The notes: generated by a model not told the origin, from the letters alone. Shown: positions 24,602 through 33,956, counted from the first letter of the stretch. The stretch is 64,000 bases of DNA from Pseudomonas fluorescens (GCF_001648775.1 NZ_LVEJ01000016.1:186001-250000); one strand, 5' to 3'. Translations and numbers: made by a program.

Positions 24602-27600
24602 GTGGCAAAGCTTATTCGGCCTTCAGTGGAATCACCTGCTCTATCAGGCATCCACATCACCTCAATCAGCGCTTCGCTCAATCGTCATGCCCCCGCGGCC
24701 GGGCACACCGAGATTATTCCCGCCACCTCCGCGCCTCGCTCACTTAAGTCAGCCGACAAACGTCTGGGGCCGATGCGCATCGGCGAGTTCATGATCACCC
24801 GGGCTGAGTTAAAGGCCATGGGCGCCAAGGTCAATGGCCAGGACATCAGCCCTGCCAACAGCCTATTGAAAATCCCCGACCAGGCGTTTCTCGACGCGCT
24901 CAGTTTCGACCCGGCGCAAGTGCAGGCCAGGATTCTGTCCACTGACACGCCCGACAGCAGTCGCGTGGCCACGCTGTTTTTCGAACTGGCCTGCAAACGC
25001 TCGGTGAATGCCGGTCCGGTGTTCGTCGCGGCCGCCCCGATAGCACCGGACAGTCCGATGTCACGCTTCGAAAAACTCGTCGGTTCGGCGCAGAAAATCG
25101 ACTTGCATCACGTTGCTTCGTACGAACACATGCCGACCTGGATCAACAAGAGCAAAAGCTACCTGCAGAGCGGCGCGGGCGTCGGTCTGCAAGCCTACGG
25201 GATTTACAGCGGCCTGATCGGCATGGCCGAGGCGATGAAGACCGGGGACATCGGCGAAGCGGTACTCAACGGCGGCGGCATCGCCAGCGAACTTGGTTCG
25301 ATGATCATCGAGCAAGGTCTGAACAAAGGTGGCGCGGCCCTGTTCAACAGCGGCGGCAACGTATTCAAACGGTTTCCCGCGACCACTTTGGGCAAGACCC
25401 TGAGCCGGGGCTCCGGGTTGTTTGCCAGCGTCATCACCCTGCCCTTCGACATCATTGGCGCGGTCAACGCCTTCAACGCCGCCGCAGGTGCAACGGGTAA
25501 AACCGCCCAGGATCACTACGTCAGCGGCGCGCTCAACATCGCCGGCGCCGGCCTGAGCCTGGCGCTGGGAACGGCGGCGCTGGCCGGTTTTGGCAGTGTC
25601 GCCGGCCCGCTCGGCCTGGCCGCGGCTGCCGTGCTGATTCTGGGCGCAGAAATCTACCGTGCCGCCCGGGTGGTGGACGACATCGATGACTACATCGAGT
25701 TGAGTTTTCACGAACGGTTGCGTTCCGGCTGGTTTGCCTTCACTCATCAGGAACTCGATCAGTCGGTCATGGATCGCTTCAAGTCCAGCAAACTGTTGAG
25801 TGATCACACCAAGCAACTGCACGACTCGGCGAAATACCTGTTGCAAGGGCCTTATAAAAACATCATCGAACACGTGGTGAGCGGCAGTTTCAAGGTCGAG
25901 TTGCGCCCGGTTAAAGTCTGGAAGTACCAGTGGGACGAGCGCGCAGGCGAAAAGCCGTTCCAGCTACGCAACGAACCGGTGGTGGTCGACAGCGATGACA
26001 TTATCGATGCCCGCGACGGCCTGCCAGCCGAACTGCCGCACATCGTCAGCGGCGAACCGGGCGAAGGCAAAGGCGTGTTCTGGCGACTGGGTGGCGGTCA
26101 CGACCGGATTGTCGGGGTCAACAACACTGCGAACCATTTCGCCTACGGCGCGGACGCCAAAGCAATCAGCGGCGGCGAGAAGAACGACACTTTCCAGTTC
26201 AACGTCCCGGAGCAAGAACTGGATCGCAGGGTTCGCCCGGCGCACATCAGCACCCTCGACGGCGGCGCCGGCAACGACACGTTGACGTTCCATGGCGAGC
26301 GGCCCACGCGCGACACTCGACAGACAGGCTACAAGATCGACCTGCAATCCGGTCATGTGGCGCTGCGCAGTGGCGACCCGGCGCTTGATGAACTGCCGAT
26401 GGCGCACCTGCGCAACATTGAAAACGTCTCGACCCTGCTACGCGGTGCCAGTCAGGTGACCGGCAATGACGAGGCCAATGTGATTGCCGCCAACGGCAAC
26501 GATCATGTGGCGGCCGGTGCGGGTGACGACAACATCATCATTCGCGGCGCGCATTGTCGGGCCGATGGCGGGGCTGGCGCGGATCGTTACTACATTGCCG
26601 AGTCCTCGACAGACCCGACGATCATTGAAGACGGGCAGCAGACCAGCCTGATCGAGTTTGGCTGGCCAATGGCGCAGATCCAGCAATGGCAGATCGTCGG
26701 CAGCGCACTGATCATCACTTCGCGCCAAGGCGAAGACGGCGAACTGCCCGAGCACCGTCTGACCCTCGACAACGTCTACTCATTGCTCGACGGCCAGCGC
26801 ACATTGCACAACAACCTGCTGCTGTTCAGCACCTCAGACAAGTACGAACTACTACCGATTTTGCCGGCGACGTTGCCAGGCGATCAGCCGATAAACCTGG
26901 AAGTGATCGTCACCCGCAACGGCCATCTGCCGCCGGCGCCGTACACCGTCAACAGCGGCGTAATACGCCCCACGGCACAGGCGCAAAAACACTATTTCGT
27001 GTCACGGAGCGAACGTAGCGTCGACTTCATGCTGCCTGCCGCTGCCGCAAAAACATCCAGCGTCATTTATCTCGACCACGACAGCAACGAACTGCGCGAA
27101 ACCACGCTCACTTATCACGTCGACCTGACACCTGGCGCACCCGGCTACAGCGCCCTGGACTACGGCCAGTTCAACATTCTCCTGCAACTGGCCTCACGTT
27201 CGATTTCCATTTCAGAGGCTATAGGGGAAAGATCCGGCCCAAAGCACAACACCGGCGCAGGCCTGATGGCCGCCGGCGTCCAAGCCAGGCATGACGTGTT
27301 ACTAGTGTTCAGAGACGGCGCTTCCTACCGGGTCGTGCCGCCTTATCTTTCCTACAACCTTGACGCCGCCGAACCGGGCAACAAATCCCGTGACGGCCAG
27401 GATTGCCTGAAACGTCGCCATGGCAACTATCCTTTCAATACGCCGCGCGTGGCAGAAACTCACTTGATGCCGGACACCCCGCACCAGGTCAATATCGACT
27501 CGATCGACCATCGTGGGACTTACGTATTGCAGGGCCAAAGTTCGGCGTATGACGTCTACCCATCGAGCAACATGACTATCCATCTGTCGACGCCGGCCGC

Positions 27601-28063
27601 CCTGGCCAAAACCGCCAACGCGTCGACCTGGACGATTTACACCTCACACCTTGAAGAAACCGTCAGCCGTGACGACATTCGCCTCGACGCTGACGAACTG
27701 TCTGTCGGCAGCGTTCTGTTCAAGTTGCCGACGGTGGATGAGGAAACACCCGTCGAGTCCATCAGCGTGGCGACCTCCAACGGCAACCTTTATGAAGTGT
27801 CGCTGCTGTTTGAAGTGCTGCAGCTGTACGTCGTCGATGCGCGCAGCTATACCAGCGTTGAAGCGCTGATGGCCGACCTTGATCGGGCGCAGCAGCGCAA
27901 CGAACTGGCCGGCAGAGTTCATGTCGTCCACATCAAGCGTCAATCCTCGACCACCGGCGCGCTGTTTTATAACTCGCTGAAGAAATACTGGGGGATTGAT
28001 GGCGACCCGCAGGCACGGGTCAACCCTGAAGAGCTGCAGATCATCCGGGCGATTACAGCCTGA
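24602..28063 (+). CDS. Large Mcf/TcdB-pore-like RTX protein, candidate translocator toxin
   Basis: A 1153-residue protein starting at a GTG with AAGGA seven bases upstream. No N-terminal signal peptide is seen. Residues about 170-400 are glycine-rich and hydrophobic: GLQAYGIYSGLIGMAEAM, the long hydrophobic stretch LFASVITLPFDIIGAVNAF at about 276-294, and ALNIAGAGLSLALGTAALAG to AAAVLILGAEIY at about 310-355, then VDDIDDYIELSFHERLRSGW. This order resembles the pore region of large clostridial toxins and Mcf/FitD insect toxins (family recall). Residues about 500-670 hold RTX-like motifs (GGEKNDTFQF, GGAGNDTLTF, ANGNDHVAAGAGDDN, GGAGADRYYI), which normally bind calcium and mark type I secretion. 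The rest (670-1153) is unassigned beta-rich sequence. No type I transporter genes are in this window. Confidence 0.6.
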   Translation: MAKLIRPSVESPALSGIHITSISASLNRHAPAAGHTEIIPATSAPRSLKSADKRLGPMRIGEFMITRAELKAMGAKVNGQDISPANSLLKIPDQAFLDALSFDPAQVQARILSTDTPDSSRVATLFFELACKRSVNAGPVFVAAAPIAPDSPMSRFEKLVGSAQKIDLHHVASYEHMPTWINKSKSYLQSGAGVGLQAYGIYSGLIGMAEAMKTGDIGEAVLNGGGIASELGSMIIEQGLNKGGAALFNSGGNVFKRFPATTLGKTLSRGSGLFASVITLPFDIIGAVNAFNAAAGATGKTAQDHYVSGALNIAGAGLSLALGTAALAGFGSVAGPLGLAAAAVLILGAEIYRAARVVDDIDDYIELSFHERLRSGWFAFTHQELDQSVMDRFKSSKLLSDHTKQLHDSAKYLLQGPYKNIIEHVVSGSFKVELRPVKVWKYQWDERAGEKPFQLRNEPVVVDSDDIIDARDGLPAELPHIVSGEPGEGKGVFWRLGGGHDRIVGVNNTANHFAYGADAKAISGGEKNDTFQFNVPEQELDRRVRPAHISTLDGGAGNDTLTFHGERPTRDTRQTGYKIDLQSGHVALRSGDPALDELPMAHLRNIENVSTLLRGASQVTGNDEANVIAANGNDHVAAGAGDDNIIIRGAHCRADGGAGADRYYIAESSTDPTIIEDGQQTSLIEFGWPMAQIQQWQIVGSALIITSRQGEDGELPEHRLTLDNVYSLLDGQRTLHNNLLLFSTSDKYELLPILPATLPGDQPINLEVIVTRNGHLPPAPYTVNSGVIRPTAQAQKHYFVSRSERSVDFMLPAAAAKTSSVIYLDHDSNELRETTLTYHVDLTPGAPGYSALDYGQFNILLQLASRSISISEAIGERSGPKHNTGAGLMAAGVQARHDVLLVFRDGASYRVVPPYLSYNLDAAEPGNKSRDGQDCLKRRHGNYPFNTPRVAETHLMPDTPHQVNIDSIDHRGTYVLQGQSSAYDVYPSSNMTIHLSTPAALAKTANASTWTIYTSHLEETVSRDDIRLDADELSVGSVLFKLPTVDEETPVESISVATSNGNLYEVSLLFEVLQLYVVDARSYTSVEALMADLDRAQQRNELAGRVHVVHIKRQSSTTGALFYNSLKKYWGIDGDPQARVNPEELQIIRAITA

Positions 28064-28124
28064 CCGCTACCCGGATGCCTTTACCTCGCGGAGAGGCTCC
28101 GGGATCAAGCTCAACTTATTAACA

Positions 28125-28715
28125 CTAAGCGAACAGTTCACCCTGCAATTCATCGAGCAAGGCCTGAATCGCATCGAGGCGTTGCTGCGGGTCATCGAGT
28201 TGCAGAAGGTCGATCTTGTCTTCCTCGGCGAAGGGCAGCAGATACGCCAATTGGTTCGCCAGCGACTGCTGCCCTAGCGCTTCGGTGCCCATGTTCAGTG
28301 CTTCGACCATCGGGTGTTCAGCCAGCGCCTTGAGCAACGCCACCAGATCGGCATCTTCGTCCTGCAACGGTTGCTCGGGTTCGTCGTCCAGCCATTCGAT
28401 ATCGGCGAGGATCAACTGGTCGCGTTGCACTTCGGTGTGCAAGACCGTGAAACGGCGACCGCCCTGTACGCGTATCCCCAGCAGGCCGTTGTCCTGCTGC
28501 TGGAAGTCGGTGATGCGAGCTTCGCAGCCAACCAGGGCAAAGCCTTCTGGCGCGACGCCGACCTCGTGGCCGTCAAGAATGCACACCACGCCGAAGCCGC
28601 CGCCCTGTTTCATGCAGCGGCCGATCATGTCGAGGTAGCGCGCCTCGAAGATCTGCAAGTCAAGGTTGCAGCCGGGAAACAGCACTGTGTTCAGCGGGAA
28701 AAGCGGCAGACTCAT
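28125..28715 (-). CDS. LON peptidase substrate-binding domain protein
   Basis: A 196-residue protein made only of the Lon N-terminal-like substrate-binding domain, without ATPase or protease parts. MSLPLFPLNTVLFPGC is the family opening, followed by LQIFEARYLDMI and GVVCILDGHEVG. The role is unproven; it may bind damaged or partner proteins. The ATG at 28715 is chosen over 28721 because AAGGA lies at proper distance only from the inner one. Ends 61 bases from the end of the RTX-like gene, convergently, and is followed by lrgB. Confidence 0.88.
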   Translation of the reverse strand: MSLPLFPLNTVLFPGCNLDLQIFEARYLDMIGRCMKQGGGFGVVCILDGHEVGVAPEGFALVGCEARITDFQQQDNGLLGIRVQGGRRFTVLHTEVQRDQLILADIEWLDDEPEQPLQDEDADLVALLKALAEHPMVEALNMGTEALGQQSLANQLAYLLPFAEEDKIDLLQLDDPQQRLDAIQALLDELQGELFA

Positions 28716-28725
28716 AGACATTTCC

Positions 28726-29442
28726 TTACACCACCATCGACACCGCCAGCGGCAGGAAGACTGCCGTGGCCACGCCCATCAAACTCATCGCCAGCGCCGC
28801 AAAGGCGCCGCACTCATCGCTTTCCTGCAACGCCACCGAAGTGCCGACCGCGTGGGCGGTCATGCCCAGCGCCATGCCTCGCGCTTCGGGACTGTGCACG
28901 CCGAGGCGGGTCAACAGCGCCGGGCCGAAGATCGCGCCGATCACCCCGGTGATCAGCACGAACACCGCTGCCAGCGCCGCGACGCCACCAATTTGTTCGG
29001 CCACCAGCATCGCAATCGGCGAGGTCACCGACTTCGGCGCCATGGTCATCAGAATCATGTGCTCGGCACCGAACCACCAGCCCAGCAACACGCCCATGCC
29101 CGTGGCAACCACTCCGCCTATCACCAGCGTAGTAAAAATCGGCCAGAACAATTGCCGAATACGTCGCAGGTTGAGATACAGCGGCACCGCCAGTGCCACG
29201 GTGGCCGGGCCGAGCAGAATGCTCAGGATCTCGGTGCTCTTGCGGTATTCGGCGTAGCTCAGGCCGCAGCCGACCAGCACGCCGATCACTAACAGCATGG
29301 AGACCAGCACCGGTTGCAGAAAGATCCAGCGGGTTTTCTCGAACGCCGCCAGCACCAGTTGATAGGCACCGAGGGTGATGCCAATGCCGAACAACGGATG
29401 ATGAATCACCGAAGCCCAGGCGCCTTGCCAGTCAAAGAGCAT
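28726..29442 (-). CDS. lrgB: LrgB/CidB family membrane protein
   Basis: A 238-residue polytopic membrane protein of the LrgB family, the partner of LrgA in the holin-like CidAB/LrgAB systems that affect murein hydrolase export, metabolite transport and cell lysis. ILLGPATVALAVPLY, APKSVTSPIAM and LGMTAHAVGTSVAL are family hallmarks. The start overlaps the lrgA stop as TGATG, so the two are coupled. Confidence 0.93.
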   Translation of the reverse strand: MLFDWQGAWASVIHHPLFGIGITLGAYQLVLAAFEKTRWIFLQPVLVSMLLVIGVLVGCGLSYAEYRKSTEILSILLGPATVALAVPLYLNLRRIRQLFWPIFTTLVIGGVVATGMGVLLGWWFGAEHMILMTMAPKSVTSPIAMLVAEQIGGVAALAAVFVLITGVIGAIFGPALLTRLGVHSPEARGMALGMTAHAVGTSVALQESDECGAFAALAMSLMGVATAVFLPLAVSMVV

Positions 29443-29804
29443 CAGGACTCCTCCGACGACGGCGCGTGACGCTTGACCAGGCGCTGCATCAGCACGCCGG
29501 CGAAGGCCATCGACAGAATCAGCGACAGCACCAGCGCACCGACAATCGCCCAGAAATCGGCGGCAATGTCGCTCGCATAGACCATCACGCCCACCGCCGG
29601 CGGCACCAGCAACAACGGCAGATAACGCAGCAGACTGCCCGCCGCCAGGTTCAGCGGTTCACCGACTTCACCGCGAACGATCAGGAAGATCAGCAACAAC
29701 AGCAGCCCGATAATGGGCCCCGGCAGCACCGGCAACAACAAATGATTGAGTGCCGTGCCGAGCAATTGGAACAGCACCAGCATGGTCAGGCCACGTAACA
29801 ACAT
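29442..29804 (-). CDS. lrgA: LrgA/CidA family holin-like protein
   Basis: A 120-residue protein with about four membrane segments; LPGPIIGLLLLLIFL is the conserved family segment. The ATG at 29804 has GGGGGAGA eight bases upstream and gives the usual length; the frame is open to 29822. It is promoter-proximal in a two-gene lrgAB operon, divergent from the MaoC gene. Confidence 0.92.
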   Translation of the reverse strand: MLLRGLTMLVLFQLLGTALNHLLLPVLPGPIIGLLLLLIFLIVRGEVGEPLNLAAGSLLRYLPLLLVPPAVGVMVYASDIAADFWAIVGALVLSLILSMAFAGVLMQRLVKRHAPSSEES

Positions 29805-29984
29805 CAGACATCTCCCCCGCAAGTCGCCCGCATTATAAGCACGCCTGCGCTATGGATCGGCATTCGCCAAAAGCATGGTCGGTTGACCGGAGCAAATCGC
29901 CATGATGATCTACAGTGGTTCGCAGGGAGGTCAAATCCCCCCACCTGAAAAACTATAAAACCGATGAACCCAAGGAGAGTCTCA

Positions 29985-30440
29985 ATGCCCTATGTTCCCG
30001 TTGCAGAGCTCAAAGATTATGTCGGCAAGGAACTTGGACGTTCCGAATGGCTCACCATCGATCAGGAGCGCATCAACCTGTTCGCCGAAGCCACCGGTGA
30101 TTATCAGTTCATTCACGTCGACCCGGTCAAAGCCGCGCAAACGCCATTTGGCAGCACCATTGCCCACGGTTTCCTGTCGTTGTCGCTGATCCCGAAACTG
30201 ATGGAAGACATCCTCATCCTGCCGCAAGGCGTGAAGATGGTGGTCAACTACGGTCTGGACAGCGTGCGTTTCATCCAGCCAGTGAAGGTCAATTCGAAAG
30301 TTCGCCTCAAGGTCGACCTGGGCGAAGTGACCGAGAAAAAACCCGGCCAATGGCTGCTCAAAGCGACCGCAACGCTGGAGATAGAAGGCTCGGACAAACC
30401 GGCCTATATCGCCGAGCCGCTGTCGCTCTGCTTCGTCTAA
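29985..30440 (+). CDS. MaoC-family enoyl-CoA hydratase
   Basis: A 151-residue single hot-dog-fold protein. The catalytic dyad is D39 and H44 in GDYQFIHVD, followed by TPFGSTIAHGFLSLSL. Such R-specific hydratases link beta-oxidation intermediates to polyhydroxyalkanoate or other acyl pathways; the substrate cannot be read from the sequence. AAGGAGA before the ATG at 29985 fixes the start over 29964. Confidence 0.9.
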   Translation: MPYVPVAELKDYVGKELGRSEWLTIDQERINLFAEATGDYQFIHVDPVKAAQTPFGSTIAHGFLSLSLIPKLMEDILILPQGVKMVVNYGLDSVRFIQPVKVNSKVRLKVDLGEVTEKKPGQWLLKATATLEIEGSDKPAYIAEPLSLCFV

Positions 30441-30542
30441 ACGTCCTGGATGCGAAGCAGCGCACGCTGTTTCGCGTCACGTCTCTATTTATGCGACGCA
30501 TAGCTGCGGCATACTCGGTCGCCTAATTGCCCGGATCCCGCT

Positions 30543-32270
30543 ATGCGCTCACTCGCTTCTCTTGCACCCATTGCCCTGACCTTGATGCTCACCGCTTGCG
30601 GCGACGGCGAATCGCTGTTGCCGCCGGATGCGCGCCTGCCGGACGGCGGACGCTATCGCGGTGAACTGGTCGATGGTTTGCTGCAAGGTCAGGGGCGCGT
30701 CGATTACCCCAACGGCAGTTGGTACGCCGGCCAGTTCGACAAAGGCCAATGGCATGGTCAAGGGGAATGGCACGGCAGCAACGGCGAGGTCTATCGCGGC
30801 CTGTTCCAGCAAGGTCTGTTTGATGGCCAGGGCAGCCTGACCACCAACGCCAGCAGTTACACCGGCGGTTTCAAACAAGGTCGGCGTGACGGTGAAGGTA
30901 CGCTGAAAGAAAACGCCATGACCTACCGTGGCGAGTTCAAGGCTGATCAATATTCCGGGCTCGGTCGTCTGGAAATGGACGACGGCAGCTCCTATCAAGG
31001 CCAGTTCGCCCACGGCAAACCCAACGGCGAAGGCCAGCGCGGCGATGCCAGCGGCAACTCGTTCACCGGGCATTTCGTCAACGGTCAGCTGGAAGGCAAC
31101 GGCACCTTCAACAGCGCCGACGGCGACATCTACGTCGGCGGTTTCAAGAACAATCAATTGCACGGCAAGGGTCGCTACGAAAACGCAGACGGCGATGTCT
31201 GGCTCGGGCAGTTCAAGGAAGGTGCGCTGACCGGCAAGGGCGAACTGATCGGCGCCGACGGCAGCCATTACATCGGCGCGTTCAGCGACTGGCGCTTCAG
31301 CGGTCAGGGACGTTTGAACCTGTCGGACGGCAGCTTCTATATCGGCGGCTTCGACAACGACAGTTACTCGGGACGCGGCACGCTGGTGCTCACCGACGGC
31401 AGCGTAATGAGCGGTACGTGGATCAACGGCCAGCGCGTGCGCGACGCCGACGGCAAGTTGCTGCCCGACACCCTCGAACTCGGTTTGCTCGCTCAGGGCC
31501 GTTTGCTCGATGACGCGTTGGCCGCCATTCCCCCGTCAACCCCGGCAGTCGAGCTATACACCCTGACCCTCGGCGGTGACGGTAAGCAAAGCGTGTTCCT
31601 GCGTGAATCCGATTATGTCGCCAACATGCTCAACACCCGTTTCGGTGCCTATGGCCAGATCCGCCTGGTCAACCACCGCGACCACCTCGCCGACCGGCCG
31701 ATGGCCACCCGCGAAAACCTGCGCCGCGCCGCGCAAACCCTGGCCGAACGCAGCGGCCCGGAAGACTTGCTGTTCATCTACCTGACCAGCCACGGCACTG
31801 CCGAACATGAACTGGTGCTCGATCAACCGCGCATGGAACTGGCCGACCTGCCCGCCGACGAACTCGCCGCCGTGCTCGCGCCGCTGAAAAACCGCGACAA
31901 GATCATCGTGATTTCGTCGTGCTATTCGGGCGGTTTCATTCCGGCGCTGAAAGATGAACGCACGCTGATCATGACCGCCTCGCGCGCCGATCGAGTGTCC
32001 TTCGGCTGCTCGGAAGAAGCCAACTTCACCTACTTCGGCGACGCCTTGTTCGCCCAGGCGCTGAACCAGACCGACGATCTGGAGCAGGCTTTCAAACTGG
32101 CCAAGGCCACCGTGGCCGAGCGTGAACTGGCGGACAACTTCGAAGCCTCGGAGCCACAAATCTGGGCGCCGAAAACCGTGCTGGCGCACTGGCAACTGCT
32201 GCGTAAACAGCAAGCCAGAAAAGCTTTGCAAAGTGCTGCGTTGAACGACGCAGCGGTAAAGAGCAACTAA
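30543..32270 (+). CDS. MORN-repeat lipoprotein with legumain-like (C13) cysteine peptidase domain
   Basis: A 575-residue protein with a lipoprotein signal ending MLTAC (Cys19). Residues about 35-300 consist of some eleven MORN repeats (YxGxFxxGxxxGxGxL pattern, period about 23). Residues about 340-550 form a caspase/legumain-fold domain: YLTSHGTAEH with His417, and IVISSCYSGGF with Cys460, the expected His-Gly / Cys dyad of clan CD peptidases. The lipoprotein would sit in the periplasm. The MORN array could bind membranes or scaffold a substrate; that is inference. The next gene begins 27 bases downstream. Confidence 0.87.
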   Translation: MRSLASLAPIALTLMLTACGDGESLLPPDARLPDGGRYRGELVDGLLQGQGRVDYPNGSWYAGQFDKGQWHGQGEWHGSNGEVYRGLFQQGLFDGQGSLTTNASSYTGGFKQGRRDGEGTLKENAMTYRGEFKADQYSGLGRLEMDDGSSYQGQFAHGKPNGEGQRGDASGNSFTGHFVNGQLEGNGTFNSADGDIYVGGFKNNQLHGKGRYENADGDVWLGQFKEGALTGKGELIGADGSHYIGAFSDWRFSGQGRLNLSDGSFYIGGFDNDSYSGRGTLVLTDGSVMSGTWINGQRVRDADGKLLPDTLELGLLAQGRLLDDALAAIPPSTPAVELYTLTLGGDGKQSVFLRESDYVANMLNTRFGAYGQIRLVNHRDHLADRPMATRENLRRAAQTLAERSGPEDLLFIYLTSHGTAEHELVLDQPRMELADLPADELAAVLAPLKNRDKIIVISSCYSGGFIPALKDERTLIMTASRADRVSFGCSEEANFTYFGDALFAQALNQTDDLEQAFKLAKATVAERELADNFEASEPQIWAPKTVLAHWQLLRKQQARKALQSAALNDAAVKSN

Positions 32271-32297
32271 GCTGAACAGTATCAAGGGAGAGACACT

Positions 32298-32939
32298 ATG
32301 TACTTGACGCCTCAGCACGTATTGCTTGCCGGAGCCACCGGCTTGACCGGTGAACATCTACTCGACCGTTTGCTCAACGAGCCAACGATTTCTCGCGTGC
32401 TCGCCCCTTCGCGTCGGCCATTGGCCGAACATCCGCACCTGGAAAACCCGGTCGGTGACCCGCAGGCGTTTCTGCCGCAGCTCAGTGGCCGTGTCGATAT
32501 CGCCTACTGCTGCCTCGGCACCACGATCAAACAGGCGGGCTCGGAAGCGGCGTTTCGTGCGGTGGATCTGGACATGGTCGTGGCATTCGCCAAACGCGCG
32601 CGGGAAATGGGCGCGCGGCACCTGATTGTGATCAGTGCGATCGGCGCCGATCCGAAATCGTCAGTTTTCTACAATCGGGTCAAAGGCGAAATGGAACAGG
32701 CCTTGCGCGCGCAGGACTGGCCGCAGTTGACCATTTGCCGGCCTTCGCTGTTGTTGGGTGAACGCACGGAGCCGCGTCTGGCCGAGCAATTGGCCGGGCC
32801 GTTATCGAAGTTGATTCCGGGCAAGTATCGCGGTATCGAAGCGTGCCAATTGGCGCGGGCGATGTGGCGCCTGGCGCTGGAAGAGCAGGATGGGGTGCGG
32901 GTGATCGAGTCGGATGATCTGCGCAAGCTCGGCAAATAA
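32298..32939 (+). CDS. Atypical SDR / NAD(P)-binding oxidoreductase
   Basis: A 213-residue Rossmann-fold protein; LLAGATGLTGEHLLDRLL is the TGxxGxxG dinucleotide-binding motif near the N-terminus. YNRVKGEMEQAL supplies the YxxxK-like pair (YNRVK) of extended SDR enzymes of the HTATIP2/Oxidoreductase type. Substrate unknown. GGGAGA lies upstream. It follows the MORN-C13 gene closely and may share its transcript. Confidence 0.85.
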   Translation: MYLTPQHVLLAGATGLTGEHLLDRLLNEPTISRVLAPSRRPLAEHPHLENPVGDPQAFLPQLSGRVDIAYCCLGTTIKQAGSEAAFRAVDLDMVVAFAKRAREMGARHLIVISAIGADPKSSVFYNRVKGEMEQALRAQDWPQLTICRPSLLLGERTEPRLAEQLAGPLSKLIPGKYRGIEACQLARAMWRLALEEQDGVRVIESDDLRKLGK

Positions 32940-32962
32940 TCTATTTCGCCTGGAAGAAAGCT

Positions 32963-33027
32963 TTCGCGAGCAGGCTCGCTCCCACATTTGCACCGCGTCC
33001 CCCTGTGGGAGCGAGCCTGCTCGCGAA
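32963..33027. repeat. REPIN (paired REP palindromes)
   Basis: TTCGCGAGCAGGCTCGCTCC and GGAGCGAGCCTGCTCGCGAA in inverted orientation, around a centre unlike that of the 5.4/7.1 kb copies. It lies between two convergent genes. Confidence 0.9.
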
Positions 33028-33046
33028 TGGAGTGCGCAGCACTCCC

Positions 33047-33331
33047 CTACAATCCGCCAGTTGCCTGAAAACTCACGCCGATCACGGTAAGAAGCGACAA
33101 CGGCAACAACAGCGTATCGAGCAACGCACTCCCCGGCAGATCCACACCCGGATAGCTCGGCGCCTCAGCCCCGAAACGATCCATCGCACAGCATCCGCCA
33201 TTCAGCGCGTACAAATCCAGTCGCGTCCCGGAATACACCACCGGCGCTCCCGGTTTGGCCGCATCCAGTGTACGCACCGTGGCGCACCCGCTCAGCAACA
33301 ACGCCAGCCCGATGACCAGCAGCTTATTCAT
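33047..33331 (-). CDS. YceK/YidQ family lipoprotein
   Basis: A 94-residue lipoprotein with the signal LLVIGLALLLSGC (Cys about 16), then PVVYSGTRLDLYALNGGC and the C-terminal LPLSLL segment. This matches the small YceK/YidQ family of unknown role. It overlaps the end of ubiX by eight bases. Confidence 0.85.
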   Translation of the reverse strand: MNKLLVIGLALLLSGCATVRTLDAAKPGAPVVYSGTRLDLYALNGGCCAMDRFGAEAPSYPGVDLPGSALLDTLLLPLSLLTVIGVSFQATGGL

Positions 33332-33956
33332 CGCTGCTCAAATGATGCTCACCCCAACGCGGCAGCATGTCCTGGGGTATGCCGAGCAGATTGAGAATCC
33401 GCGCCACGACGAAATCGATCAAGTCATCGATGGTCTGTGGCTGGTGATAGAAGCCCGGCGAGGCCGGCAGAATGGTCACGCCCATGTTCGACAACTTGAG
33501 CATGTGTTCCAGATGAATGCTCGAATACGGCGCCTCGCGGGGCACCAGAATCAACTGGCGACGCTCTTTCAACGTGACATCGGCGGCGCGCTCGATCAGG
33601 TTGTTGCAGGCGCCCGTGGCAATCGCCGACAGCGTCCCCGTCGAGCACGGCACCACGACCATCGCCGCTGGAGCACCCGACCCCGATGCCACCGGCGACA
33701 TCCAGTCTTCCTTGCCGTACACGCGGATCTGCCCGGCGGCAGCTCCGGTGTATTCAGTCAGGAAGGCCTGCATCATCTGTGGCTTGGGCGGCAACGTCAC
33801 ATCGGTCTCGGTGGCCATCACCAGTTGTGAGGCCTTGGAGATCAGGAAATGCACCTCGCGGTCTTCACGCACCAGGCAATCAAGCAGGCGCAAGCCGTAC
33901 TGCGCGCCAGACGCGCCGGTCATCGCCAGCGTGATGCGTTCGGGGCCATTGTTCAT
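33324..33956 (-). CDS. ubiX: Flavin prenyltransferase UbiX
   Basis: Prenylates FMN to make the cofactor of the UbiD decarboxylase in ubiquinone synthesis. The 210-residue protein begins at ATG 33956 (MNNGPERITLAMTGASGAQYG), with the GxSGxxxG flavin site, and contains VVVPCSTGTLSAIATGACNN and LVPREAPYSSIHLEHML, family signatures. The ATG overlaps the mpl stop by four bases (ATGA). Confidence 0.95.
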   Translation of the reverse strand: MNNGPERITLAMTGASGAQYGLRLLDCLVREDREVHFLISKASQLVMATETDVTLPPKPQMMQAFLTEYTGAAAGQIRVYGKEDWMSPVASGSGAPAAMVVVPCSTGTLSAIATGACNNLIERAADVTLKERRQLILVPREAPYSSIHLEHMLKLSNMGVTILPASPGFYHQPQTIDDLIDFVVARILNLLGIPQDMLPRWGEHHLSSDE

